NCBI RefSeq assembly: GCF_933775445.1
Contig: NC_065878.1
Span: 15,263,395 to 15,327,394, forward strand
Direction: 5' to 3'
Length of the DNA: 64,000 nt
Origin: Argentina anserina
Lineage: Eukaryota; Streptophyta; Magnoliopsida; Rosales; Rosaceae
The notes under the pieces were generated by a model that did not search any database, was not told the origin of the DNA, and saw nothing but the letters and a program-made list of their open reading frames with translations. A program made the translations under genes and the position numbers. Shown one piece after another: positions 39,549 through 51,340 of this stretch (positions are counted from its first letter, which is position 1; each line of letters opens with the position of its first letter).

Positions 39549-39895
39549 TCAAAAGAAATTGTAGGATGAAGCATCCAAGGGATGAATGAGGTAAGTGAGA
39601 ACCAAAGCCACCAGCATCAGCACATAAGCAATCCCCTGATCTATTGAAGTCCCTGCAAAATCCAAAACAACAATCAAAACTCCAATTCCCAACCAAATGC
39701 GAATGGAAACAAGAAAAGGGTTATTCAGATCCAGACTAAAGAATTACCATCACCGGTGAGAGCAGGAGCAGGAGCAGGAGCAGCAAGAGGTGAAGCAGCA
39801 GGAGCCCTGGAGGCAGAGGCAGAAGCCAAGAAGAGGAATGCCAACACTGCCACCACTCGGAATATGGCCTTGGAGAATCCGAAGCAAGCTGCCAT
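39549..39895 (-). CDS. arabinogalactan peptide (AGP16/20-type)
   Basis: Two exons on the minus strand, 39748-39895 and 39549-39652, GT..AG, 83 aa. Residues 1-29 form a signal peptide (AIFRVVAVLAFLFLASASAS). The mature backbone is short, with AP/SP dipeptides (APAASPLAAPAPAPAL) that would be hydroxylated and carry arabinogalactan. The C-terminus, TSIDQGIAYVLMLVALVLTY followed by LIHPLDASSYNFF, is the near-invariant GPI-anchor signal of the AGP16/20/22/41 group. The start at 39895 gives the expected signal peptide; an upstream in-frame ATG at 39922 would add nine residues. A GA microsatellite lies in the 5' UTR. Confidence 0.92.
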
Positions 39896-39966
39896 TATCA
39901 GAGAGATAAAGTAGGGCAACAAGAGTAAACTGTGAAAGAGAGAAAAGAATAGACAAGACCCAAATG

Positions 39967-39989
39967 AGAGAGAGAGAGAGAGAGAGAGA
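39967..39989. repeat. (GA)n microsatellite in AG-peptide 5' UTR
   Basis: GA run about 70 bases upstream of the start codon of the minus-strand AG-peptide gene. Confidence 0.9.
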
Positions 39990-40028
39990 AGTGGGGTGTG
40001 TGTGGGAGAGGGGAGAGAGTTGTGGGGT

Positions 40029-40035
40029 TATATAA
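40029..40035 (-). promoter_or_regulatory. TATA box of AG-peptide gene
   Basis: TATATAA on the minus strand (within CCTTATATAACC), about 135 bases upstream of the ATG. Confidence 0.55.
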
Positions 40036-41856
40036 GGGAAGGGTTTTGGTTTGGTGGTGAGTAGCGACTGGTGAAGGAGGAGCCAGAAGAAAGAGAGGAA
40101 TAAGGCAGGCCTCCCTGTATTGGGTAAATTATTATTATTATTATTTCATTTTCATCTTTTTATTTTTACCCTCTATATAATAAAATATAATTTGCCAATT
40201 AGGACCCCCACCCTTTTTTTTTCTTTTTTTTTTGGGGTGACGTGGTCCATGTGTGTGACAGACTGTCTGTCCTTCACAGCCCAACTTGTGTCCGTTCAAA
40301 GTGTTTTCTTTTCTCTCTCGAATTCTACATCCGCCGGCGGGGCCCACCTTCGCTCCGTTACAACGATTTTAACGGCTATTTAACGGATACTCTTGACTCT
40401 CCAGTCTCCACTCTCTTGATCCGTTTTCGAATTCAAAGTTCCGGAAATTGATTGTCCGAGATAACCAGGAAAGTCTTTTGTCACCAAAATAAATAAATAA
40501 AGATAACCAGTAAGTCACAGCTCACCGATAATTCTGTAGTTTGATTACTACTAAGATTTGCATTCAGGCCGTGGGATGGATTAAATTATATATGTACGAT
40601 CTTTGGTTTCTTTGCAAGGGTCGGAAGCAAAGTGGGGGATTTCGTTGTCATGGTTGGAATGTGGCTTAAGACTTGGCATTGCACAATTGTCATTGACAAC
40701 GATACGTATTATTGTGGAAGCGAAAGGTGATTGCACGACAAAGAAATGTACAGGGACAGTTGTATAGGATAATTATGATATGATTAGCAAGTGTGCACAA
40801 ATAAACAATTGGTTTGGTTTAGGCTTTTACTGAATTCGTCTCAAGCTGGCAGTTGGCGTTTTTGACAACAATGCAGCTAGGTGGATTTCGTGGCCAAAAC
40901 AAAAAGGATTATAGTCTTGTTTCCTTCGTGTTCCGGCATTGAAAAATTCTTGTCTCAAGTCTTTTAAGGTTTCATGAAACCGTAACGAAATACTCCCAAG
41001 AAACCGAGTATAGCAGATTCCAGGGTTTTGTACCAAAAAACTTCGCACATGCCATACTTTGTGTATGGTAGGTATCAAATAGGATCACAACAGTGTTCCG
41101 GTCTACAAATTAGCTAAAAGATCTTGACAATTGAGATGAACTATGTCTTTCAAATGGGGACAGACAGAACCCTAAAGCCGGTGCTAACGTTATCTTCATC
41201 ATCATTCAAATTTCAAAACCTAAAAACAGTCGCAACCAGTGAAAGAACAAACTTAGGAAACCAAAAGATGGGCAATGACACCATAGAACATGCCATGCCA
41301 AACATCAAAAGCTGTGTGATGAAAACAAACATACCAGCCTCCAATGGAGACCCAGCAGACCAAAAACAAACAGGGTCTACCACATGGAGAGTAGGTATAT
41401 CACATGGGAAAAGGGGAGGTGGTGGGGGCTGGGGAGGCTTATAACACCATCATCGTCCTACAGTGAGATTCTGTATTCTCTAGGGATTGAAAATTGAAAA
41501 ACCAAACCCAAATCAAGAAACAAACTTAAACACCCAGAAAAAAAAACATTACATTATGGACTATTCAGGTTAGGAAATACTGAAAATGAAAAATAGCAAT
41601 AAATACTATGTACAATGCTCCCTCCAAATATGCTTTTGGCACCAGCACTAAGAAAGGGATAGCTGTTTTCCAATCCTGGAAAATCACCAATAGAGGAGGC
41701 ATTAAAGATTCAGCATTGAAGACTAAGTCTTGACAGAAAGTGAAAGGCGTAGATATGTCAGATCAGATCTGCCCTATACAAGTATCCCAAAACATAATGA
41801 ATCAATCAACTACCTAAGGAATTACAGTAAATTTACATTAAGGTTACCTAAATTCT
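40036..41856. other. intergenic; gamma-tubulin 3' UTR at right
   Basis: No recognised gene. The part near 41500-41856 is probably the 3' UTR of gamma-tubulin. Short open frames at 40120-40450 and 41124-41444 have no family similarity. Confidence 0.5.
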
Positions 41857-44800
41857 TCATACTGCCAATTTTGGGTCCACTGTTCCCGCTGCACTACCTT
41901 CTCCTGTAAGAACATGGTCTGGATCCTGAAATGTACATTAACCAAATAATAAATTTATGATGAAGATTCACCAAAAAAATAAATAAAGGAATTGGGGGTA
42001 TATATTGGCAAGTATGGAAGTACCTCCATTCCCCACTTGATGTAATCTGGGGACTCACAGGCCTTATATTCATCAACCAAACTCTCAAGAATTTCTCTTG
42101 ATTCATCAAATTCGGAAAGGTCATTCTCCTGTCAAATGATGACATATTATTATTATGTGTATCCCACATGCATTTCATTCATCAACTCATCAAGTTCAAT
42201 AGCACTATCTATATAGCATACTAACTGAAACAATCAATTTCTACTCATTAACCCAACTTATCATCACGCATTCTACTGTTAAAAGTAAAAAGTGAAAATT
42301 CAACAATCAAATGCAACAGAACTCAAGTAGACATATGGCATATCTACTGAAACAAATTAGATCTACTATTTAAATCAAAAACTTCTAACCACGCATTCAA
42401 CTGTACAAGTTAAAAACCAGAAATGCATGTATAAGAATCATTGTGGCACCATGTAGTAATTGATTAATCGAGTATAAAATAATACTGATAGCTGTGGAAC
42501 AACAACTTACAGCAAACATTGGGAACTTCCGGTAGTTGTCAAGAAAAGCTTGTTTCTTTCTTAACAACGAATACTGGCTCAAACACTTGCTGAATAGGTG
42601 GCGAATACTAGTGTGGCTAGCAAGCATAAGACCACTGACCTACAAGCAATACAACAGATAAATAATTTCACTAATAAGCCCATCAATCTTATTCACCTGT
42701 AGGGCGCTACTTCAGATGAAAAACATAAACTTACTAATCAAAATTTGTAACTCCAATTAACTTTGAAGAATATAGATGTATATGAACAGCAAGAGAGTAT
42801 ATATTGGGACTTTCCAGACTTGATAATCAACAGGAAGAAAATCTAAGATAAGAGTTGTAGCCTTACCCTGTGGGCAGTTTGCACATACGGAGACTTCCTA
42901 GACAAAGCAACCTACAAAAAAAGCAAGAAGTACAAGATCAAACATCCAGACATTGCAAAATTTAGAAAAATGAACTCATTCCTGCACAAAATATATAGAG
43001 TAAAAGAACCTGAATGCTTGCAGGGCCCCACTCAATAAAGTTAACAAGCTTTCTTTCACGTATCCTCTGCAAACTTTCATGAACCTGATCACAGAATAGA
43101 AGCAGTAAATACACCATCTAAAGAAAATACAAAATAGTAGAAGATAAACCGAGTTTTTTACTTTTTAAGGTAAGCAAGAAACTTTAGTTCATACTTCGCA
43201 CAAGCAAGTCTAAAAATTGATACCAGTCATTGAATATGCATACACATGCAGTAATCTATGAAAAATTGACTGCCATTTCACAACAATTTCATTTCAATTT
43301 TTTTTATTGAAAATGATGATCAGAATGAGTAATCAATATTTTGTACCAACCAAAGATTTTGGCCAGCAGAAGTGAAGGATTACCATGAAAATTATACTAT
43401 TACTATTGTTATTATTACTACCTGAGTGGGGTCTACTTCTCCTTGAATGATGTTTAGTATTGATATATACTTGGCTTGACTAGCTTCTTTTGTTCGAGCA
43501 TACGAGGAAACCATGATATTTTTTGTCTGCAAAAAGAAATCAATGTCAGAACTGGTCTATTCTGCTGTGTGGAAAAGAAAAGGCAAGCAATGCTTCTTAC
43601 CTGCAGAAGTCTTCTCATAACATCAAGTACAGTGGTCTTACGAATCACATTGGCCTGCCAATTGGGAATATATTTGCATCAGTCACCTAATTGGTTCTTT
43701 GGAAGCACAAAAATGGCCATTAAAATCTAGATGTAATGCATTTCTCTCGACCTCTTTCTTTTGATTAGACACATGCTCACACACATGAAAACATTTGAGC
43801 AACTGGATGGTAAGAGATCAGTGACTTTCATGCATGACTAAGTCTTACCTGCCGCTCGACTGTGAGGGGTGTATATCCTGTCATTAGAAAATGACATCTT
43901 GGTGTTGGAATCAATGATGCAAGAAGACCAACCAAGTCATTGTTCATGTACCCTGGATATCTCAGAGTGGTTGTGCTTGCAGACATTACAGTAGAAACCA
44001 AAGAATTTGTTTGAGCAAAGGTGGGATTTGTTAAATGAAGGCGCTCAACAGCGATTCTATTCAATGCAGTGTTATCAAGGACGACAACGCAATCAGCATT
44101 CAGAGTTAGCCGCTTAAGTGTTAAAAGTGAGTTATAGGGCTGGACCACCACATCACTTGTTTCCATCTGGTTAGGAAATACACTGTATGTCTGAACCAGT
44201 TTTTTGCTGTATCGATCATTCAAAGTCTCTAACAGATAGGAACCCATTCCTGCAATTTATATGGTGATCTGTGAGCACAATTAGTCCACTAATATTAAGA
44301 CTATGAAGTAAGCAGTCATGAAGAAGTACATGTGTGTATACTAGAAAGTACACCACAATCATGAAAGCAAAATCTGCTTCAGAACGCTTCCATAACATTG
44401 GCAAGTAATACACCTCATATATGATTCATCACATTTGAAACAAAAAAAAAGGTGGTTCTGTGTTACCCAGTCCTAAGTTTGATGTAGTTTGAGAAATTAT
44501 AATAATGACATAATCTATATCTAACTTAATGACCGATCCTTGTTATAAATGGCAAGTACATTAAGCAAATGTTTATCAGATCGTGAATGGAGAAATACGG
44601 GCGAAACTAAGGGAAGCGAATAAGACCTGATCCTGTTCCTCCAGCAATTGAATGGCAAAGAACAAATCCTTCAAGACTATCACTCCCATCTGCTTCTCTA
44701 TCAATCATGTCCATTATGGCCTCTTCAACACCTTTCCCCTGATCAGAATTTACAACAATTTCAGTTCCACTTACATGGAAGCTAAGAAAGAGCTTTATTA

Positions 44801-45707
44801 TCACAAAATTATTATGACAGATTCTAGTACGCGTCTAAACCAATTGACTGAAAACACCTGACAGCAGAAGAACTAGAAACAAACCTGATCGTATCCGCTG
44901 GCCCAATTATTTCCGGCACCACCTCCATGATCGGCAACAAAGATGTTCTCATGATTATACAGATTCCGATATTCACTGTTCTGAATACCATTAATCACTC
45001 TGGGCTCCAAATCAATCAGTAAAGCTCTTGGTATGTAGTGCTGATCATCAGCTTGGTAGAAAAACACATCCTTTCTGTCCCCTCCCTGCAGCATTTCAGT
45101 TTAATAAGCCTCGCATACATCGGTCGTCAACATAATCACTTCCTCAAAGTTGCTACTTCACATAATCAACTCCTCATTTTCCTTACTCTCTCCTTATCAT
45201 ATGTTTGACTCAGGGCGTGTACATTTCATTGATTTCATCTATCAAACCTCGCGCTTGACTACTATATCGTCACACAAAGCTTAATCTTTTTTTTTAACTC
45301 AGAAAACCATTTCAAGAACCGAAATTTCCGAATTAAACATTTGGTTAATGAGACAAAAAAACACTACAATCTCAATTACATTTTCGACTTCTAACAGTAA
45401 AATCACCACTAAATACAATACCAGGAAACAAATTTACCGACTAATCGAGCCTCAGTCAAACTCAACAAAGCTCCACACAGTCAAATACTTCAATTCCCAA
45501 AACAAAATAACGAACTTGGAGTTTCATGAATTCCATTAATCTTAAACCAACCAAAAAGAAGAAGAGAGGAGAGTGAGACCTGAGTGGCGAAGTCTTCGAG
45601 AATGCCTTCTTTGCTGATACCGTGCTCGAGGCAGAGCTGCTTCCAGAACTCCATGCCGATCTGGTTCCCGCATTGCCCTACCTGCAGTGTGATGATCTCT
45701 CGCGGCA

Positions 45708-45708
<1 letters not shown>
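41857..45708 (-). CDS. TUBG: gamma-tubulin
   Basis: Nucleates microtubules as part of the gamma-tubulin ring complex. Eleven coding exons on the minus strand: 45580-45708, 44885-45085, 44627-44738, 43849-44249, 43601-43654, 43422-43526, 43010-43084, 42867-42911, 42511-42639, 42024-42128 and 41857-41925. All are GT..AG with consistent phases; total 474 aa, the length of plant gamma-tubulin. Starts [20 protein letters not shown]; the GTP-binding tubulin signature AGGTGSG is at about 142-148; [17 protein letters not shown] and [15 protein letters not shown] follow; ends GTVDPKLAV. No lesions. A CT microsatellite precedes the start codon. Confidence 0.96.

Positions 45709-45710
<2 letters not shown>

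Positions 45711-45742
<32 letters not shown>
45711..45742. repeat. (CT)n microsatellite in gamma-tubulin 5' UTR
   Basis: CT/TC run immediately upstream of the minus-strand ATG at 45708. Confidence 0.95.
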
Positions 45743-45745
<3 letters not shown>

Positions 45746-46937
45746 GGGTTTATCTGCTTCTTTCACTCACTCACACTAGAAGAGCGGCTTTTGAGACTTG
45801 AATTTCCCCCAATTTCTGGGTAATTCATAATTCAACGAGCTGAAAAGATAAGTCGTCCTCGTGGTAAAAAAGTAAAAAAAGATTTACAATTATTTTATTA
45901 CTAGTTTTTATAACCAATGTAAATCGTGCACCACGGATGCATACAGTTATATTATCCTAGCAACTCAAAGTTAAACCACATGAAATGACATCCGCATGCA
46001 GATTTTGACATTCATTCACCTAGAAATTTCGAAGTACATTCTCTTCAATCTAATTCGATAACCAAATTTGGTTTCTGGATGTGTAGACCCCTAAACTCGA
46101 GTTTGAATCTGATCCATCTGACACATTTGATATCAAGACCCCCATACTAGTGTACTTATCCACGAGGTGATGGATCTCCGTTAACCTTTTAGAACTAATG
46201 TAACGGAATTATCATTGAAAGGTCAAAATCCATTGTTAGATACATAAAAAGTAGGAATGAAAGGATGAATTCATTGATCGAAAGATCATACGACCATGTA
46301 GGGTCAAGCTAAGAGATCCGGTAATGTTATGATCAATTTACGTAATGTTGTAATCAGATCAAAATACGAAACTATCTAATTATGTTGGGAAATTTGCTCT
46401 TTAACGTATCTGATCATGAAGAAATTGGCTGATTTGAAGTGTAGAACCCATCAAGTGCGATTAAGGCACCCACCTAAAAGGCTAAAAACAACTTTAGTAA
46501 TGGTGCGTGATAGTTGTTCAACACGACTAAATGAACAAAGCGGAGTAGAAAAGCACAAAGCAAAAATATTAAAGGCGAGGGCGAGTACCACTTACAAAGT
46601 AATAAGCTCGGGACTTAGGGACCCTATAATTAAACAATATGATAATAAACCATGGATTATATTGTGTAACATATCATGGTGTATAATATACTAAGTTGTA
46701 AGGGATCGAGCTTATAATATACTAGGTTTCTTTGCTCGTGGCTCCTTCACTCTGTAATCACACCTAAGAAACCAGGAGCAGGATTCTTCTTATTATTTTT
46801 CCCACCTACTGATAGTACGTTCTGCGCCCTGGAGTACTCCTAGATCGAGGAAGACATGCAACTATGAGCTTACTTAAGCTCATGCACGTCGTTGGCCTTC
46901 GCTGCCTTGAAACTCTGAAGCTGTTGTGCTTCCTCAT

Positions 46938-46969
<32 letters not shown>

Positions 46970-47529
46970 CGCCGTTATTCGGAAAAAAAAATAGAGCTTT
47001 CGTGCAATACTTATATCTATATATGTTCATGGTATTACCAATTTGGATTAGTACGTGAAAGTTGTAGAACCTGCAGAATGTGTAGAACTTTAAAAAAAAA
47101 ATCAATTTTTTTTTTTGCGTTCGACTTTTCAACCTGGTATGAAAATGTTTATATGCATGTCAAAGAAAAAGTATCTCTGCATAACGTTCTCAAAAGATTC
47201 ACCATTAATCATCAAAATCGAAGACGAGATTGAGAAGAAACGAATTCATAAACATTTACAATCTGAGCACCAATTTACATTGATTTACTAATTACTATCT
47301 GTATCTCATGAACAACTCTAGCTATAGATAACCATAAGCTAGAGGCCGAGGTAAATGTTTGGTAATGTACATCTCATATCAGCTAGCAAAACAATATTCC
47401 ACGAGGCTTAAGACAATAAGAAGTGTCTCATGGTGTTGAGAATATAAATCTCACGTTGGGAATTTATAAGAGTTTTAACCACTATATTTATCGTCAATTA
47501 ATTTTAAATATGAACCACATATCACTTTA
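45743..47529. other. gamma-tubulin promoter and intergenic
   Basis: No gene recognised. Holds a compound (CT)n(AT)n microsatellite at about 46938-46970. The open frame at 46416-46694 has no similarity I know. Confidence 0.5.
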
Positions 47530-47664
47530 TCACGTGACGGACTTCCTCTTTTCTTCAACATCACCAGTGTTCGGTAACCCATACGATTTAAGCAAACAAT
47601 CTAGCTTCCACTCCGGCATGATCTCATAGTCCGATTTCTTGTACCTTGGATACTGTAGAGGCAT
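47530..47664 (-). CDS. small plant protein of the MPLxYPRYKKSDYE type (DUF7722-like), copy 1
   Basis: Minus-strand frame of 44 aa beginning MPLQYPRYKKSDYEIMPEWK, then LDCLLKSYGLPNTGDVEEKR, ending KSVT. The MPLHYPRY..YExMPEWxLDxLLxxYGL pattern is a small, land-plant-specific family of unknown function (I recall it as DUF7722). The frame stays open upstream of this Met (DHYKRERHENFQ), so in the transcript this is probably a second exon whose first exon I could not place. Copy 2 at 51104 runs to a GNFLWQN end; this copy stops about seven residues earlier, so it may be decayed. Confidence 0.6.
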   Translation of the reverse strand: MPLQYPRYKKSDYEIMPEWKLDCLLKSYGLPNTGDVEEKRKSVT

Positions 47665-48171
47665 CTGAAAGTTCTCGTGTCGCTCTCTCTTGTAATGATC
47701 GTATGCTAAGCAAGCTAGCTAGTGCTGAGCTTTCTCCAGTTGGACAATTGTATTAATCAGAAAACAAAACCTAAAATCATTAGGAATTAGTGGAATATAT
47801 TGCAAGCCAAGGAAAGGACTTCGAATCTGTGTTATTTTTAAGAAAGTCCGACTTAGGGAGGCTCTGCTGAACTTTTACAGGTTGTCAACAGGAAATAGTC
47901 ATTCAGTTTTACCAATAGTTAACCATAATAAACACATGCTTTAAGCAAGAACAAAGGACAGGAAATTGCTGTCATTGCTGTAATAAAAAAGGAACAGGAA
48001 ATTATAGAAAAGAAAACAAAATTGGAACAGGCGGGGTAGTTGGGAAACGGAAAGAAGGGAATAAGAAAGTCCCGGTTTTCCCATTTATACATCGATTTTC
48101 CCATCACTTTTCCTTGCAAAATAAATTCTTCTCCGGGAAGTCCTGGTTTACAATTTCTACAACTTTTATGC
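47665..48171. other. upstream of the small gene, intergenic
   Basis: Nothing recognised beyond the possible first exon or promoter of the minus-strand small protein gene. Confidence 0.4.
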
Positions 48172-48179
48172 ATTGTAAA

Positions 48180-48670
48180 TAATGTTCTAAATATTTCGAT
48201 ATATCTCTAACATAAGAAAACGATACGATAAGTTATTTATCGATCTATTATACCGGTTAACACATACAAATCAAGTCAAATGACGATATATCGGTGTCAT
48301 TTTTTATTTTTTTTAAACCACGTCGTTTAAAAATAATTATTTAAGGAAAATGAAAGTTTCGTTGATAGCATTTAATGACGGGAGAGTTTATGATGAATGA
48401 TCACATTTTATTTTTATTAATTAATATTATTTATATATTTTAATTGTTAAAACAATCAAATATTTTTTTATGAAATTTATTTAGTACATTTACTTCTATA
48501 AGTTTTAATTTCTCAAGTTTATTTGGTATATTTTGATGTATATGTTTATAAATATATTAAATTTAATTAAAAAATAGCAAAAACGATATCCGATACAATC
48601 CGATATATCTCCGTTATATCTTTATTCTACAAAATTGATACGATGTCGATAACCGCTATTTAGACCATTG
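48180..48670. mobile_element. hAT-like MITE, 491 bp
   Basis: Left end TAATGTTCTAAATA and right end, inverted, CAATGGTCTAAATA. Flanking 8-mers ATTGTAAA (48172-48179) and ATTGTAGA (48671-48678) differ at one base. CGATATAT-like motifs are repeated near both ends. No coding frame. Confidence 0.7.
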
Positions 48671-48850
48671 ATTGTAGATCGAGTACGTTTTCTTCTCAGT
48701 ATTTCATATTCAATTCAATGGTGATGTCCAACACATATCTTTGGTCTAATCGGAAAGATATGTACATATATCAAGTCATAGGAAGAGACAAGTGCCGGAA
48801 TGGACAAATCCTGACGTTCAGAGTTGAGAATTTATATATATATATATATA

Positions 48851-49034
48851 TGTATGTGTAGATCGTCCATACAAAATTTCACCCAATTTGGTGATCGTTA
48901 AGGTATTGAAACATTATTAAATCTATGAACCAACCGAATCTTTCCAACTAGAACCGTTTTTGTAAATCATAATTGTGAAAGCTCAAACGATTACCAAATT
49001 GGGTGAAATTTTGTATGCATGATCTACACATACA
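48851..49034. repeat. inverted repeat, ~50-bp arms
   Basis: Arm 48851-48900 (containing ACAAAATTTCACCCAATTTG) pairs with arm 48985-49034 with about four mismatches around an 84-bp loop. Preceded by an (AT)n run (about 48835-48850). Probably part of a MITE. Confidence 0.8.
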
Positions 49035-49182
49035 TATCTAACTATTGAATGGTGGAGATGTGAAAAAATGACCGAAAACTAATCAAATAAGAATCTCCAC
49101 ACTATAATTTTACAGTGGGGCTCCACTCTAGAAGAGGATTGTATAAGCCGTTTCAGGTACGGAGGTCAGTACCTTACATACA

Positions 49183-49478
49183 GTACGGATTCGCCGATTT
49201 CGGGTGACAGCAAGCCGCAACGGCACCGCGCATCACCACAGGCGTAGTACCCACCTCCCGACGATCCCGTCTTTACTGGTCGGAGCTCCATCAACGACCC
49301 ACAGCGGCCGAAATTTTCAAATTTCAATTGTTAGGCAAAATCCGGAGATTTCGCGATTCCGGCCACCGTAGGTTGCCGATAATGCTCCGGCCGGCATACA
49401 CGGGATCGCCAGGAGGTGGGTAGTGCGGTTGTGCCGTGCCATTGCGGCCCGCTGTCGCCAGAATCGGCAAATTTGTAC
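49183..49478. repeat. GC-rich inverted repeat (hairpin), ~80-90-bp arms
   Basis: Arm 49183-49270 and arm 49400-49478 are imperfect inverted copies; matching blocks include GCCGATT, GACAGC, GCCGCAA and CCCACCTCC. The GC content stands out from the AT-rich surroundings, and (AT)n lies at 49502-49525. Likely the subterminal or TIR part of an old transposon, or a foldback. Confidence 0.75.
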
Positions 49479-49775
49479 CTTACTCCGCATCTGATCAACA
49501 TTATATATATATATATATATATATACGAACCCTCTTAGGCCCAGTTTGGCCCCGATGTGAGATTGGAAAAATCTGCGTTTACAGATTTAATCAGCAGCAG
49601 CTTCTAAAAGCTCAATTTTATAGTTCTCATAATTTGCCTAAAAGTTGCATCGGAGTTCGTAAACTTAGGAAATAAGTTGATTCACAAACACTTTAGTCAG
49701 ATTTTTTGAGAATTTAAACGTATAATCTGGGCCAAACACAACCTTAGTTTCACCCTAGGGTCTGTAACTTGTAAG

Positions 49776-50700
49776 CTATGATGCACGGACACGACTATTT
49801 ATCCTCGTATTGCGTGTCCGACACGAACACGCTCAGATACGCATGGACACGCATACTAATTTTGGACACGGTGTCGATACGTGGGTCTCCTAAATGGACA
49901 CGCAAATAAGCAGAGAAAAATGTGGTTTCCCCATAAATTTCTTTTATATGGTCAACGGACATTACGAGAGACTGGAGATAGCCTCCAAGCTTGAGCTAGG
50001 GAGATCGAGATCCATGGTGTCGAAGATGCAGAACCGTGTGAGTGCGAAAGCTGTGTGGGCGGTGATGGATCATTTGCCGCTGGTGGTGGTGACGTCGGAG
50101 CCCAACAAGAAGAAAAGTGGTAGATTTAGTTTGGTGCGGCCTGCGAAGAGAAGGCTGGTCAAGACCGTGGCATTTCTTTTCATTGTCGAGTTCATTGGCT
50201 CCATTTTCTGTGCCTCTGGTGCCGCCCTAAACCAACACCGCCAATTCCGCATTCAAAATCTTTGGTGTCCAAGCAGACTATGAGGGGATTGATTCAACGA
50301 AGGGGGAATTTGAGGTTGATTTGAATTTGAGAGGTGAGTTTCTGAGACCTTGGTGGATGAAGATATAGGGTTTTTTTGAAGGGGTTTGATCACAGAAGCA
50401 ACTTTTCTTTGATAATATCCTCACTCATAAGAATCGGAGGTAAAAGCTCCTCTCTCCTCATCGAAGACGGCTTATGAGTTTAATGATAGCATTAGGTTAT
50501 TGTGTTGTAAATTACAATAATCTCCTACAATAATATTGTTTAAATATATGTTTTTTTATCGGGGATATATATATATATAGATATAAGTAGATATTTATAT
50601 ATTAAATAATTTAAATATAATTATAATTAACATGTCTGTCCGTGTTAAAAAAAATTCTGACATGTCACGTATCGTATTGTGTATAATCCGTGCTTCTTAG
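49776..50700. mobile_element. non-autonomous hAT element, 925 bp, carrying an internal open frame
   Basis: Ends CTATGATGCACGGACACG and, inverted, CTAAGAAGCACGGATTAT, the same termini as the element at 34862-37517. Flanks CTTGTAAG (49768-49775) and TTTATAAG (50701-50708) agree at 6 of 8. The interior (about 49915-50300) is unlike the other member and GC-richer, and holds a 130-codon frame (49894-50283) with basic stretches (NKKKSGRFSLVRPAKRRLVK) and one hydrophobic segment (TVAFLFIVEFIGSIFCASGA). It looks like captured host sequence. I do not recognise its source. Confidence 0.7.
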
Positions 50701-50708
50701 TTTATAAG

Positions 50709-51103
50709 TAGTAGATTATTTCTTTTTATTTGAATAACTCTCGTCAGTTTTTCCAAACAGAGTTCATTAAACACACATAAAATTATCATCATATGGACGC
50801 CATAAATTAGAAGAACAAGCGAATTTCAATCATCGAGCACCAAACATCGATACACTCAAGATAATCATAGAAAACATTTACATAAATATACTAAGTGAAA
50901 ACGACAAAACTAGCATATAATAGACAACATCTTTTTATAAGTAAGTACACGTACGATTTAAGCAAGGCCTAGCTGCTACTTAGGCCAAAAGGAGTTTCCC
51001 AATCCATGGCATGAGTGACTTTCTCTTCAACTGCGCGCAAGATCTCCAGTGAAGACTATAGAAGAGCATACACGCATAAACAAGCTAGCCTATATGGCTA
51101 TAG
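50709..51103. other. intergenic / 3' UTR of small gene copy 2
   Basis: Probably includes the 3' UTR of the minus-strand small protein gene; nothing else seen. Confidence 0.45.
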
Positions 51104-51259
51104 CTAATTCTGCCACAGAAAGTTCCCCATGGTTGACTTCCTCCTCTCTTTAACATCTCCGGTGATAGGTAGCCCATAAGATCTAAGCAAACAGTCAAGC
51201 TTCCACTCCGGCATGGTTTCATAGTCAGATTTCTTGTACCTTGGATAGTGCAAGGGCAT
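51104..51259 (-). CDS. small plant protein of the MPLxYPRYKKSDYE type (DUF7722-like), copy 2
   Basis: Minus-strand frame of 51 aa from the ATG at 51259: MPLHYPRYKKSDYETMPEWK, then LDCLLRSYGLPITGDVKERR, ending KSTMGNFLWQN, which matches the usual family length. An upstream in-frame ATG at 51340 (MSGMGSMSSRPQEPNEHR) is separated from it by one TAG at 51278-51280, inside sequence that still reads as the family's N-terminal extension (RCEYFQMPL). Either the stop is removed by splicing, or translation starts at the internal Met, or the gene has been damaged. Function is unknown. It lies 3.6 kb from copy 1 with an hAT-like MITE, inverted repeats and an hAT element between. Confidence 0.65.
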   Translation of the reverse strand: MPLHYPRYKKSDYETMPEWKLDCLLRSYGLPITGDVKERRKSTMGNFLWQN

Positions 51260-51340
51260 CTGAAAATACTCACATCGCTATCTGTTGCGATGTTCATTTG
51301 GCTCTTGTGGCCTAGAGGACATCGATCCCATTCCACTCAT

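Noticed and set aside
46416..46694. 92-codon open frame
   Set aside because: No similarity, AT-rich surroundings, no promoter or conserved motif seen.
49894..50283. Independent host gene
   Set aside because: It lies wholly inside hAT termini, shows no splice structure or known family; more likely captured sequence.
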